From Chryseobacterium gleum (lineage in GTDB: Bacteria > Bacteroidota > Bacteroidia > Flavobacteriales > Weeksellaceae), in NCBI RefSeq assembly GCF_900636535.1, contig NZ_LR134289.1:558001-622000 (forward strand): a DNA stretch of 64,000 nucleotides. Reading direction: 5' to 3'. A program made the position numbers and the translations under genes. The notes below the pieces were generated by a model. It was not told the origin of the DNA and searched no databases. It was given only the letters and a program-made list of their open reading frames with translations. Of this stretch, positions 1 to 7,581 are shown piece after piece. Position 1 is the first letter of the stretch. Each line of letters opens with the position of its first letter.

Positions 1-542
1 TCAGGAGTAGATAAGAGGTTTGAGGCGAGCGGAGTATCAGTTAAAGAAGGAGCTATGGCATTGACCCTGATTTTCTGAGCTGCAAATTCCGCTGCTAAAC
101 TTTTGGTAAGGCCTTCCACTGCATTTTTGCTGGCTGCAATGGAAGTATGAAATGGCATTCCCAGTTTCGCCGCCACAGAACTGAAGAGTACCACAGAAGC
201 ACTCTCAGATTTTTTAAGATTCGGCAAAAGTTTTTGAATAATTTTCACGGCTCCTGCAACATTAATTTCAAAATCATTCCTGAAATCATCTATGGAGAGC
301 CTGTTAAACGGTTTAAGATTAATACTTCCGGGAGCGTAAACCAATCCATCTACCACTTCAGGAAAAGTAATTTCATCTAAATTTCCGGAAAGAATATCCA
401 TCTGATGGAACTCTATATTAGGATGATTCAGTTCAGGGTTTTCCGTTCTGGAAATTCCTATGATTTTATTTTGTTCGGAGAGGATTTTTGCCGTTGCCAG
501 CCCAATTCCCTTTCCGGATCCTACGATGATTATATTTTTCAT
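1..542 (-). CDS. Short-chain dehydrogenase/reductase (SDR), 3' end outside window
   Basis: Reading frame open from an ATG at 542 to the left edge, about 180 residues, so the C-terminus is missing. The N-terminus MKNIIIVGSGKGIGLATA carries the glycine-rich dinucleotide-binding motif of Rossmann-fold SDR enzymes, and NVAGAV near residue 95 fits the NNAG region. The usual catalytic YxxxK motif reads IAASK (Ile135, Lys139), so the catalytic tyrosine seems to be absent although the lysine remains. It lies 10 bases behind the TIGR03643 gene and is the last visible member of the photolyase operon. The substrate is unknown. The fold assignment is solid; activity as a normal oxidoreductase is doubtful. 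Confidence 0.85.
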   Translation of the reverse strand, partial: MKNIIIVGSGKGIGLATAKILSEQNKIIGISRTENPELNHPNIEFHQMDILSGNLDEITFPEVVDGLVYAPGSINLKPFNRLSIDDFRNDFEINVAGAVKIIQKLLPNLKKSESASVVLFSSVAAKLGMPFHTSIAASKNAVEGLTKSLAAEFAAQKIRVNAIAPSLTDTPLASNLLSTP

Positions 543-552
543 GATTATTATA

Positions 553-834
553 TTATCTTTTAGAAATTTTATTATTGCTGATGCTCCTTTGTCTGCTGCA
601 TTTAAAGCGGTTGATTTCCTGGTTTCGTTTTTTCAGGTGTTTTTGGCTCACTCCGGAATTCACTCTCTTTCTCCAAAGTTTATAACTCGATTCTTTTAAT
701 TCAGTACGCATCAGTTCAATCACTTCGGATTCGCTGATATCAAACTGAAATGCTATAGCTTCAAACGGAGTACGGTCTTCCCAGGCCATCTCAATAATCC
801 GGTCTGTTTCCTGTATGTTGAATTTTTTTTTCAT
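553..834 (-). CDS. TIGR03643 family small protein
   Basis: A 93-residue protein that matches from memory the TIGR03643 family of conserved proteins found beside photolyases and cryptochromes. The first half (FNIQETDRIIEMAWEDRTPF, then EAIAFQFDISESEVIELMR) looks like a helix-turn-helix, and the following YKLWRKRV segment is basic. The tail is rich in Lys and Arg. Its ATG overlaps the stop codon of the cryptochrome-like gene by one base (TAATG), which points to translational coupling. No enzymatic function is known; a DNA-binding or light-response role is an inference from the helix-turn-helix look and the context. Confidence 0.8.
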   Translation of the reverse strand: MKKKFNIQETDRIIEMAWEDRTPFEAIAFQFDISESEVIELMRTELKESSYKLWRKRVNSGVSQKHLKKRNQEINRFKCSRQRSISNNKISKR

Positions 835-2312
835 TATTTCAGATTTTTAATAACTTCCTTTGCTGTTTTTATATGCTGTTGCCGTTTTTCTTCAGGCATT
901 TTTTCGAACGTTCTCAGCATCATTCCCAATCTTGGATTTTTAGCAAAAAACTCCTTGTTATCATTGATGAAGTTCCAGAAAAGTGCATCCCATTGGCCGG
1001 CCCATTCCCCATCGGGATAATCGCTCATTTTTTTGATGTAATGGCTGCCGCTGATGTAGGGTTTTGTACTCATTTTGCCTCCGTCTGAAAAACTGCTCAT
1101 ACCATACACATTCGGAACCATTACCCAATCGTAAGCATCAATGAACATTTCCATGAACCATTGGTATATTTCATCAGGATCAATTTGACAAAGGTTCATC
1201 AGATTAGCAAAAATCATCAGTCTTTCGATGTGATGTGCATAACCAGTTTTCAGAATTTTCTGAATTGAACTGTCAACCGGCCTGATTCCTGTTTGGGCGG
1301 TATAAAAGGACTCCGGGAGTTTCTGCTTGTGTTGCCAGTAATTTTTATTCCGCTGATATACACCCTGATAAAGATAAACACCGCGAACGAATTCTCGCCA
1401 TCCTAAAATCTGTCTCACAAAACCTTCCACCGAATTCACCGGAATATCATTTTCCCTGGCGAATGAAATGGCTTTTTCCAAAACATGCTCTGCTGTTAAA
1501 AGTCCCACGTTCATCATAGGAGAAAGAACACTATGGTGCAGAAAATATTCTTTTTCTACGATGCTGTCTTCGTAAATGCCAAATTCAGGAAAACGCATTT
1601 CCAGAAATTGCTCCAGCCATTGCTCAGCTTCTTTGAAAGTGGTAGGGTAGAGCTGTTCATCAGTAAGGGTGCCGTAATTTGTGGAGAAATATTTTTCCGT
1701 ATATGCTTTCGCTTCCTGATAATACTCATTGTTTTTCGGGAAATGTATGAAAGGTGCTTTTTTATTTTTCGGATACTTCTTTCGGTTTTCCGTATCATAG
1801 GTCCATTTTCCACCCAGAGGTTTTCCTCCTTTCATCAGAATGTTCCGGGTGATTCTCTGTTGCTTGTAAAAGTCGGTCTGGTGATACAAATTCTTTCCTT
1901 CAAAATAATCTTTCAGGTCTTCTTGAGTGTTTATAAAAAGAGGACTGTTCGGCATTTCGAGGTTCAGTTTTGTTTCCTTCAGTCTTTTTTCCAGCCAATG
2001 ATCACAAACATCTGTTGTTTGTATCGTTTTAAAATGATCTTTTTCAAGTTTCTGAATTAAGTTCCTGATGTCTGAGTATTTCGATGAACTTTCAATATAT
2101 TCAACTTCAAATCCTGATTTTTTGAGGTGATCTTCATAGAATTTCATCGTTGCGCGATGAAAGGCAATTTTCTGTTTGTGAAAGGCATATTGCCTGAAAA
2201 ACAGGAATTCTTCTATCAAAAATACAGGTTGATCTTTGATAAGATAATCTGTGTCCTCAAAAAGCTGATGAGGAAAAATTAGCTGAGCGGTATGTTTTAC
2301 ATTTTTAGCCAT
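834..2312 (-). CDS. Photolyase-related / bacterial cryptochrome (FeS-BCP-like) protein
   Basis: A 492-residue member of the deoxyribodipyrimidine photolyase-related family (COG3046, PhrB-like). The N-terminus (LIFPHQLFED) is the Rossmann-like antenna domain. The C-terminal half has the FAD-domain signatures GFVRQILGWREFVRG, AHHIERLMIFANL and YDWVMVPNVYGMSSFSDGG. Family members bind FAD, and the well-studied ones repair (6-4) photoproducts or act in light signalling. In the characterised PhrB proteins four cysteines hold a 4Fe-4S cluster. Here Cys375 (LCQIDP) is kept, but the Cys-rich stretch after the GGKMSTKPY motif is replaced by SDYPDGEWAGQWDALFW, with no cysteine. The gene overlaps the DASH photolyase gene by 16 bases. 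Confidence 0.88.
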   Translation of the reverse strand: MAKNVKHTAQLIFPHQLFEDTDYLIKDQPVFLIEEFLFFRQYAFHKQKIAFHRATMKFYEDHLKKSGFEVEYIESSSKYSDIRNLIQKLEKDHFKTIQTTDVCDHWLEKRLKETKLNLEMPNSPLFINTQEDLKDYFEGKNLYHQTDFYKQQRITRNILMKGGKPLGGKWTYDTENRKKYPKNKKAPFIHFPKNNEYYQEAKAYTEKYFSTNYGTLTDEQLYPTTFKEAEQWLEQFLEMRFPEFGIYEDSIVEKEYFLHHSVLSPMMNVGLLTAEHVLEKAISFARENDIPVNSVEGFVRQILGWREFVRGVYLYQGVYQRNKNYWQHKQKLPESFYTAQTGIRPVDSSIQKILKTGYAHHIERLMIFANLMNLCQIDPDEIYQWFMEMFIDAYDWVMVPNVYGMSSFSDGGKMSTKPYISGSHYIKKMSDYPDGEWAGQWDALFWNFINDNKEFFAKNPRLGMMLRTFEKMPEEKRQQHIKTAKEVIKNLK

Positions 2313-3595
2313 AGTCTTCTGAATTCCTGTTTGGGGTCATAGAGTTCTGCCTGCCTTTCCGGATTAAAAGTCCGGTTGCGGCTATCGTTTCCTACTCCTG
2401 CGAGATACATCCAGTTGCCGTAATTGCTGTGAACATCATAATCAATCAGCATTTCCTCAAAATAAGCAGCCCCTATTCTCCAATCCTGATTCAACGTTTT
2501 GCAGAAATAGGAGGCTGCATTCTGTCTTCCTCTGTTGCTCATCCAGCCTGTTTTTTGTAATTCAATCATATTGGCATTGACAAAATCGGAGGTTGTCTCT
2601 CCATTTTTCCATTTTCGGATAAGCTCCTGATGATGGGATGCCGAATATTGTCTATGGGTAATCCCTTTTTTTCGGAAAATCAAATCCTTATGCTGTAAGG
2701 AAACATAGCGAAAAAAATCCCGCCAAAGCAGCTCAAAAAACAGCCAATAGGTTGACTCATTGCTGCCGAACTTTTTTTCAAACCGTTTGATTTCGTGATA
2801 AATTGTCACAGCAGAAAGACTTCCGCAGGACAGCCATGGCGAAAATTTTGAACTGTATTCCGTCCCCACCAGGCCGTTCCGCGTTTCTTTATATCTGCTC
2901 AGATGTTGGGTTTCCGGGAAATAGGAATGTAAACGTCTTAAGCCTTCAGTTTCTCCTCCCGGAAAGGGAAAAGCACTTCTTGCATCTGTGTCAAAATCTT
3001 CAAAACCTAAAGACCGGAGCGTAATTTTATCGCTTTCGAAATGAATTTCAGATTTATAGCAGATCAGCTGTTCCGTTTCAAATTCTGGACGAATCAGCAG
3101 GTTTTTCTCAATCTTATTCCTGAAGGTGGTAAAAAGGTCCGGAATTTTATCCAACACTTTACAGACAAAAAAAGGATGCAGTAAAAACTGTGAATAAGAT
3201 TTTTCCCAAAACGCATAGGGAACCGTTTTTCGAATTTTCGTTTGAAGGTCGGTCTCCTCTTTTGTCCATTCCTGCTGACAGAAAATTTTTACGATTTCAA
3301 ATTCTTTAGCTATTTCTTCAAAAACATTTTCCGTTTTATTTTGTCGTACTAACAACGGAATATTTTTTTTAGCTAATCTTTGTTTTAAATCTTCAATACT
3401 TTCCAGTAAAAACCGGGCTCTGTACTTTCCGATTTTTCTGAAACCGAATTGTTTTTGGGCAAAAAGATCAGAGTCAAAAACAAACACCGCAAGAAAAGGC
3501 AGATCTTCCTGCATGATGTTGTATAATGATTCCGAATCCCGAGTTCTCAGGTCTTTGGTGAACCAAAGGATGTTGATTTTTTGTTTTTTCGGCAT
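2297..3595 (-). CDS. DASH-family cryptochrome / deoxyribodipyrimidine photolyase
   Basis: A 432-residue flavoprotein of the photolyase/cryptochrome superfamily, DASH branch. The N-terminal photolyase domain starts INILWFTKDLRTRDSESL. The FAD domain shows YSSKFSPWLSCGSLS, FFELLWRDFFRY, GWMSNRGRQNAASYF and NWMYLAGVGNDSRNR, typical of DASH proteins that repair cyclobutane dimers in single-stranded or looped DNA. I chose the ATG at 3595; the frame can be extended to a TTG at 3607 but adds only four residues. The start lies inside the DUF2256 gene (49-base overlap), and the 3' end overlaps the next photolyase-like gene by 16 bases, so the set is surely co-transcribed. Confidence 0.9.
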   Translation of the reverse strand: MPKKQKINILWFTKDLRTRDSESLYNIMQEDLPFLAVFVFDSDLFAQKQFGFRKIGKYRARFLLESIEDLKQRLAKKNIPLLVRQNKTENVFEEIAKEFEIVKIFCQQEWTKEETDLQTKIRKTVPYAFWEKSYSQFLLHPFFVCKVLDKIPDLFTTFRNKIEKNLLIRPEFETEQLICYKSEIHFESDKITLRSLGFEDFDTDARSAFPFPGGETEGLRRLHSYFPETQHLSRYKETRNGLVGTEYSSKFSPWLSCGSLSAVTIYHEIKRFEKKFGSNESTYWLFFELLWRDFFRYVSLQHKDLIFRKKGITHRQYSASHHQELIRKWKNGETTSDFVNANMIELQKTGWMSNRGRQNAASYFCKTLNQDWRIGAAYFEEMLIDYDVHSNYGNWMYLAGVGNDSRNRTFNPERQAELYDPKQEFRRLWLKM

Positions 3596-3702
3596 CTTTC
3601 GCTGCAATATTTTATTTCATCCCAGTTTTTTTTCCACTTTTTCCGCCAGTTGAAAGGCAATCCGCAAACTTCACAGATTTTGGACGGTAATTTGGCTGGC
3701 AT
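3547..3702 (-). CDS. DUF2256 zinc-ribbon small protein
   Basis: A 51-residue protein. It has two CxxC-type pairs (KICEVCG near residue 10 and YCSERC near residue 33) separated by the WRKKWKKNWDEIKY segment that marks DUF2256. Proteins of this family are commonly encoded next to, or fused with, photolyases and cryptochromes; their function is not established. The four cysteines suggest one bound zinc. It starts three bases after the UbiB-like gene ends, and its last 49 bases overlap the start of the DASH photolyase in another frame. Confidence 0.87.
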   Translation of the reverse strand: MPAKLPSKICEVCGLPFNWRKKWKKNWDEIKYCSERCRKNKKSTSFGSPKT

Positions 3703-3705
3703 ATT

Positions 3706-5025
3706 TTAAGGCCTTAAATAATTTCTATAATGATTGATTACCACATCTTTGGCTTTCAGATCGTGCATCATATTATACAGACCGAAAAACGTCCGGTTCA
3801 GATAAATAAAGTGTCTCGAACCTCGATTGGTATTCATTCCTTTGATATCACTGGCTTTGGTATACCTTTGCCCGAGATCGGCAATTTCCCGGAAAAATGT
3901 TTCATCAGAAAAGTCGAATTTTTCCTGATTGAAAGGTCTTGTAAATAATTCCAATAATTCGTAAAACAGTTGGGCAAAAAATTCTTTTTCCTGTGATGAA
4001 TCTTCCTGCCGAAGAATTTCCAATGCATATAGTTTTTCGCGGAAGATCTTAGGGTTTTTAAGATTTTCTTCTTTTGCCAGCTCAAAATAGGGAATGTAAA
4101 AATCTTCCGGTATTTCTTTGATGCATCCGAAATCGATCACCAGTACTTCCTTATTATCAGAAATCAGAAAATTTCCGGGATGCGGATCTGCGTGCACTTT
4201 TTTCAGAATATGCATCTGGTACATATAAAAATCCCAAAGGGTCTGCCCAATTTTGTTCAGATCATCCTGAGAGTTGTTCTTTCCGGTAAATTCCGAAAAG
4301 TGGATTCCCGACATCCAGTCCATTGTAATAATTTTCTCGCAAGAATACTCCGGATAATAATTAGGAAATTTTAAATTCGGAAGATGGCTGCATTCTTCCG
4401 CAAAATGCTGGCTTCTGATAAGCTCTAGATTATAATCCGTTTCTTCGAACAATTTGTCTTCTACTTCCTGAAAATAAGATTCAGAACCCTCTTTTTTTAT
4501 GTTGAACATTTTCATTGCGATGGGCCTTACCATTTTCAGATCGCTGGAAATGCTTTCTCTCACTCCCGGATACTGAATTTTAACAGCCAGCTTCTGATGG
4601 CCTTTTCTGGCAGTATGAACCTGTCCTATACTTGCCGCGTTTACAGATTCAGAAGAAAACGCATCAAATAGATCTTCAGGATTTTTTCCAAAATATTTTC
4701 TAAATGTTTTCTTCACAAGAGCACCGGAAAGTGGTGGGACCGAAAACTGAGAAAGCGAGAATTTTTCTACATATTCTACCGGAAGAATGTTTTTTTCCAT
4801 GCTCAGCATTTGGGCCACCTTCAGGGCAGAGCCCTTTAATTCCTTCAGAGAATCGTAAATATCTGTTGCGTTATTCTCATTCAGAATTTTACGAGCTTTT
4901 TCTTCATCTTTCGTGATTTTATTTCCGTAATATTTCAGGTAGTTGACACCCACTTTCGCACCTGCTTTCAACAGGCTGCCCGTGCGTTCAATTTTTCCTG
5001 TGGGAATTTTATCTAATGTTTTCAT
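3706..5025 (-). CDS. ABC1/UbiB (AarF) atypical kinase-like protein
   Basis: A 439-residue ABC1-kinase family protein. Visible family motifs are the N-terminal LKGSALKVAQMLS (the KxGQ-type region), the alanine-rich loop AASIGQVHTA, the catalytic-loop segment HADPHPGNFLI and the metal-binding VIDFGCIKEI. UbiB and its relatives support quinone and other lipid metabolism through an unusual ATPase or kinase activity. No C-terminal membrane segment is obvious. It is the second gene of the light-linked operon, after the TetR-like regulator and three bases before the DUF2256 gene. That position suggests a role in isoprenoid, quinone or flavin-linked photoprotection, which is inference only. Confidence 0.87.
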   Translation of the reverse strand: MKTLDKIPTGKIERTGSLLKAGAKVGVNYLKYYGNKITKDEEKARKILNENNATDIYDSLKELKGSALKVAQMLSMEKNILPVEYVEKFSLSQFSVPPLSGALVKKTFRKYFGKNPEDLFDAFSSESVNAASIGQVHTARKGHQKLAVKIQYPGVRESISSDLKMVRPIAMKMFNIKKEGSESYFQEVEDKLFEETDYNLELIRSQHFAEECSHLPNLKFPNYYPEYSCEKIITMDWMSGIHFSEFTGKNNSQDDLNKIGQTLWDFYMYQMHILKKVHADPHPGNFLISDNKEVLVIDFGCIKEIPEDFYIPYFELAKEENLKNPKIFREKLYALEILRQEDSSQEKEFFAQLFYELLELFTRPFNQEKFDFSDETFFREIADLGQRYTKASDIKGMNTNRGSRHFIYLNRTFFGLYNMMHDLKAKDVVINHYRNYLRP

Positions 5026-5110
5026 TTTAATTTCTGTCAGGTATTTTTTTATTATTTTACAGCTGTTTCTCTGACGCCTTTATTAAAAGCCAGGAGAATA
5101 AAAACTATCA

Positions 5111-5770
5111 TCAGCTTATGGTAAATTTTTCTTTCCAAAGGAATTTGCCAAGATCAAATACCTTCTTTAACGGTTCATTATCCATAAGTGTGAAACCCGT
5201 ATCGATAGTCTTTTCGATGAAAATATCTGTCTTTTCAAAATCAGGGGAAGTGTCTTTTATCCAGAACTCAATAGAGGAAATTAAATGAAGCCAAAGAGCT
5301 TCATATCTCGTTTTTTCGCTGAGTTTTTGAATATCTTGTTTCGCTTTCTCAATGATTTCCCACTTATCAAAATTCAGAGTACTGATGAATTCCTTATGCG
5401 TTTCACGCAGGCTATTAAGCACCTTAATTTTTTGAAATTTATCAGTTCCTAAAATCAATAATACCAATGATCGGTTCATGGTAAGGTTTTCAAAGAAAAT
5501 ATAATAGACATTCAGAAGCTTTTCTTTGGTTGCCAACTGGTCTGAAAAATTGATTTCAGAAGAAAGTTGCCATGATTTTATGAAAAGATGATTCAGTATT
5601 TCTTTTTCAATTTGTTCAAACCCCGCGAAGTAGTGATAAAATTCTTTTTCTTCAAAATCATTTTCCTTAGCGAACAGATAAATGTTTTTCGGTTTTTCTC
5701 CATATTTCAAAAGATAGTCACCGTATAGTTCAACTATTTTTTCCTTTGTGTTATTGGATTTTTCTTGCAT
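5111..5770 (-). CDS. TetR-like transcriptional regulator
   Basis: A 219-residue all-helical protein. Residues 6-55 (NTKEKIVELYGDYLLKYG, then ENDFEEKEFYHYF) have the layout of the TetR N-terminal helix-turn-helix, although the sequence is divergent. The rest looks like a ligand-binding helical domain. I chose the ATG at 5770; the frame runs up to a TTG at 5788. It is the first gene of the photolyase operon and sits 28 bases downstream of a perfect inverted repeat, a usual arrangement for a self-regulating repressor. The inducer is unknown. It could instead be a non-DNA-binding TetR-fold protein. Confidence 0.72.
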   Translation of the reverse strand: MQEKSNNTKEKIVELYGDYLLKYGEKPKNIYLFAKENDFEEKEFYHYFAGFEQIEKEILNHLFIKSWQLSSEINFSDQLATKEKLLNVYYIFFENLTMNRSLVLLILGTDKFQKIKVLNSLRETHKEFISTLNFDKWEIIEKAKQDIQKLSEKTRYEALWLHLISSIEFWIKDTSPDFEKTDIFIEKTIDTGFTLMDNEPLKKVFDLGKFLWKEKFTIS

Positions 5771-5797
5771 AACTGAATTTATTTGCAATAAAATTAG

Positions 5798-5829
5798 TAC
5801 TTTATTTTATCATTATTTAAAATAAAGTA
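5798..5829. promoter_or_regulatory. Candidate operator: perfect 12-bp inverted repeat
   Basis: The arms TACTTTATTTTA (5798-5809) and TAAAATAAAGTA (5818-5829) are exact reverse complements with an 8-base spacer. The site lies 28 bases before the ATG of the TetR-like gene. Size, symmetry and position fit an operator bound by a dimeric TetR protein that controls its own operon. The DNA is AT-rich, which raises the chance of accidental symmetry, but each arm includes a matched G/C pair. Confidence 0.6.
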
Positions 5830-6167
5830 TAAATTTTTACTATTGTGATCTTTTGATTTTTTAAATAACTTTATTATCACTGCAGACAAGTAAAAGATTT
5901 AGAATTTTATGAAGAAGACAAAAAGTAGAAGGAAATAAGATATAAGTAGTTGGACTTAAAAGAGATCACAGCAATTTCTAATGTAAGAGTTTGATATTTA
6001 ATTCTGATACTGTCAATCTTATATGCTTGCATAACAAGCTATGAAGAAGGCAAAATGAATTGGAGTGTTATTTTCCCTTGTTTAGATATTGTGGCGTTGA
6101 ATTTTTCAAAGAATAACAATGCCATGATTTTCCACTTAATTTAGAGTAATGATAATTATCAAAAAAG
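5830..6167. other. Gap with no gene seen
   Basis: AT-rich DNA between the operator of the photolyase operon and the tRNA terminator. I see no convincing reading frame or RNA gene in it. It must hold the upstream promoter elements of the minus-strand operon, but no clean TTTG/TAnnTTTG pair could be assigned. Confidence 0.5.
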
Positions 6168-6199
6168 CAAAAGAGCTGTAATTAATTACAGCTCTTTTG
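6168..6199 (-). terminator. Terminator after tRNA-Ala
   Basis: A 32-base perfect palindrome with 16-base arms (core AGAGCTGTAATT) is followed on the minus strand by a run of T (AAAAAA at 6161-6166 on the plus strand). It sits 36 bases beyond the 3' end of the tRNA gene. Confidence 0.8.
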
Positions 6200-6234
6200 T
6201 AGATTTTTAAGCGTTTTAAAAATTTTACACTCTG

Positions 6235-6308
6235 TGGAGAATACGGGATTCGAACCCGTGACCTTTTGACTGCCAGTCAAACGCGCTAGCCAACTGCGCC
6301 AATCCCCC
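6235..6308 (-). tRNA. tRNA-Ala (anticodon GGC)
   Basis: The minus strand folds as a complete tRNA: acceptor GGGGGAT pairing with ATTCTCC, D arm GCGC..GCGC, anticodon stem TTTGA/TCAAA with loop CTGGCAG, and T arm around GGTTCGAATCC. The anticodon GGC reads alanine codons GCC and GCU. The acceptor stem has the G3:U70 wobble pair that identifies tRNA-Ala. The CCA end is not encoded (the gene ends in A followed by CAGAG). Confidence 0.96.
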
Positions 6309-6444
6309 GAATTATTTAAAGCGGTACAAAAGTAAGTATTTAAATGAAACCTGCAAATATTTATGTCTTTTTATTGAATAAAAATAGAATAAAACGATAA
6401 GTAATAAGAGAAAAGTTTCTATTCTAGGCTGAATTGCCTTTTAT

Positions 6445-6912
6445 TTAATCAGAATTATTAAAATGATAAAGAAATAAAACATCGCCCACATAGGCAGGTT
6501 TTGTTTCACCTTCAATAATTAATTTTGCCTCAACAATCACTTTTACAGTTCCCCTCAGGTTACAGATAGATTTTGCATAGGCTTGCAGTTGTACATGGTT
6601 GTTTACAAGGACAGGTTGCCCAAATCTGAAATTTTCGATGCCATAATTAATTTCCATTTTTACATTTCTAACATCCGCTATCTGCTTCCATAAATAGGGT
6701 ATAAGTGACAGAGTCAGATAGCCATGGGCAATTGTTGACTTAAAGGGACAGTCTTTTTTTGCTTTCTCCTGATCGATATGAATCCATTGATGGTCCAATG
6801 TTGCATCAGCAAATTTATTAATCTGCTCCTGATCAATGGTATGCCAGTCTGATACACCGATTAACTTACCTTCAAATGCCTTATATTCTTCAAAACTATT
6901 GATAATGACCAT
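6445..6912 (-). CDS. MaoC-like (R)-enoyl-CoA hydratase family protein
   Basis: A 155-residue hot-dog-fold protein of the MaoC/NodN dehydratase family, a full-length single domain. The hydratase-2 signature is visible as DATLDHQWIHIDQEKA followed by CPFKSTIAHGYLTLSL, giving the catalytic Asp and His. Such enzymes hydrate (R)-enoyl-CoA esters in fatty-acid or polyhydroxyalkanoate metabolism; the substrate here cannot be told. It stands alone between the tRNA gene and a small membrane protein on the other strand, and no operon partner is visible. Confidence 0.87.
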   Translation of the reverse strand: MVIINSFEEYKAFEGKLIGVSDWHTIDQEQINKFADATLDHQWIHIDQEKAKKDCPFKSTIAHGYLTLSLIPYLWKQIADVRNVKMEINYGIENFRFGQPVLVNNHVQLQAYAKSICNLRGTVKVIVEAKLIIEGETKPAYVGDVLFLYHFNNSD

Positions 6913-7301
6913 AAATGTTGTTGATTATATTCTAATGAAAATCTCGAAACCTGTAATATGATTTCAAACATCCGGCCAAAATCTGTCGCAGTGTGGTACC
7001 TGCTTAAATTTTCAACTGATGGAAAATAATGTAAGAGAATCTGGCTTGCATATTGTTAAACTTATTATTGTATTGCAAGAAGTATATTTTTCACTAAACG
7101 GCTTGGTTTTTGCAATTTTTTACACGTAATGTATTGGTTTGATATATTCATAGAAACAAATACTCTATTACAGGAGAATATTTGAAATCTATATTGGGGA
7201 AAAGGAACCAATTTTAAAAAATACCTTAGATCAGTTTTTGATGGAGCTATATAAAGAGAACAAATTTTAAACTAGATTTTTAACAATAAAAAATTAAGGC
7301 T
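6913..7301. other. Gap between divergent genes, no feature assigned
   Basis: AT-rich sequence separating the MaoC-like gene (minus) from a small membrane protein gene (plus). It must contain both promoters, but I could not pick a TAnnTTTG element with a matching -33 box, and no RNA structure stood out. Confidence 0.4.
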
Positions 7302-7487
7302 ATGAACGTTAAACGAACATTTGGAACTATATTGACTATTCTGGGAATTGCAGGTTTAATTTATACCGGATATGAGCTCATCAATAAAAGTGCTGCTTAC
7401 ATCACATTGGGCGTTATAGGAGTTCTCGGACTCATATTCTTCTTTTCCGGGATAGGGCTTGTCAAAAATACCAAAGACGAAGCATAA
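7302..7487 (+). CDS. Small two-helix membrane protein
   Basis: A 61-residue protein with two hydrophobic segments, about residues 7-25 (FGTILTILGIAGLIYTGYEL) and 32-53 (ITLGVIGVLGLIFFFSGIGLV), joined by a short polar turn and ending in a charged tail KNTKDEA. It resembles the small DUF3185-like or stress-related inner-membrane proteins of Flavobacteriia, but the family assignment is not firm. It faces the Nudix-related regulator gene convergently. Confidence 0.65.
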   Translation: MNVKRTFGTILTILGIAGLIYTGYELINKSAAYITLGVIGVLGLIFFFSGIGLVKNTKDEA

Positions 7488-7581
7488 TCTACTTAAAAAA
7501 ACAGGAAACAGGATTGCAAGCCAGAAAAACTTCTGGTAATGATTTTATATTGTGTTTACTATTCACATATATTTCTCATCG

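Noticed and set aside
1533..2060. Plus-strand frame of 175 residues
   Set aside because: It is antisense to the photolyase-related gene; the product is a Phe-rich shadow with no family motif.
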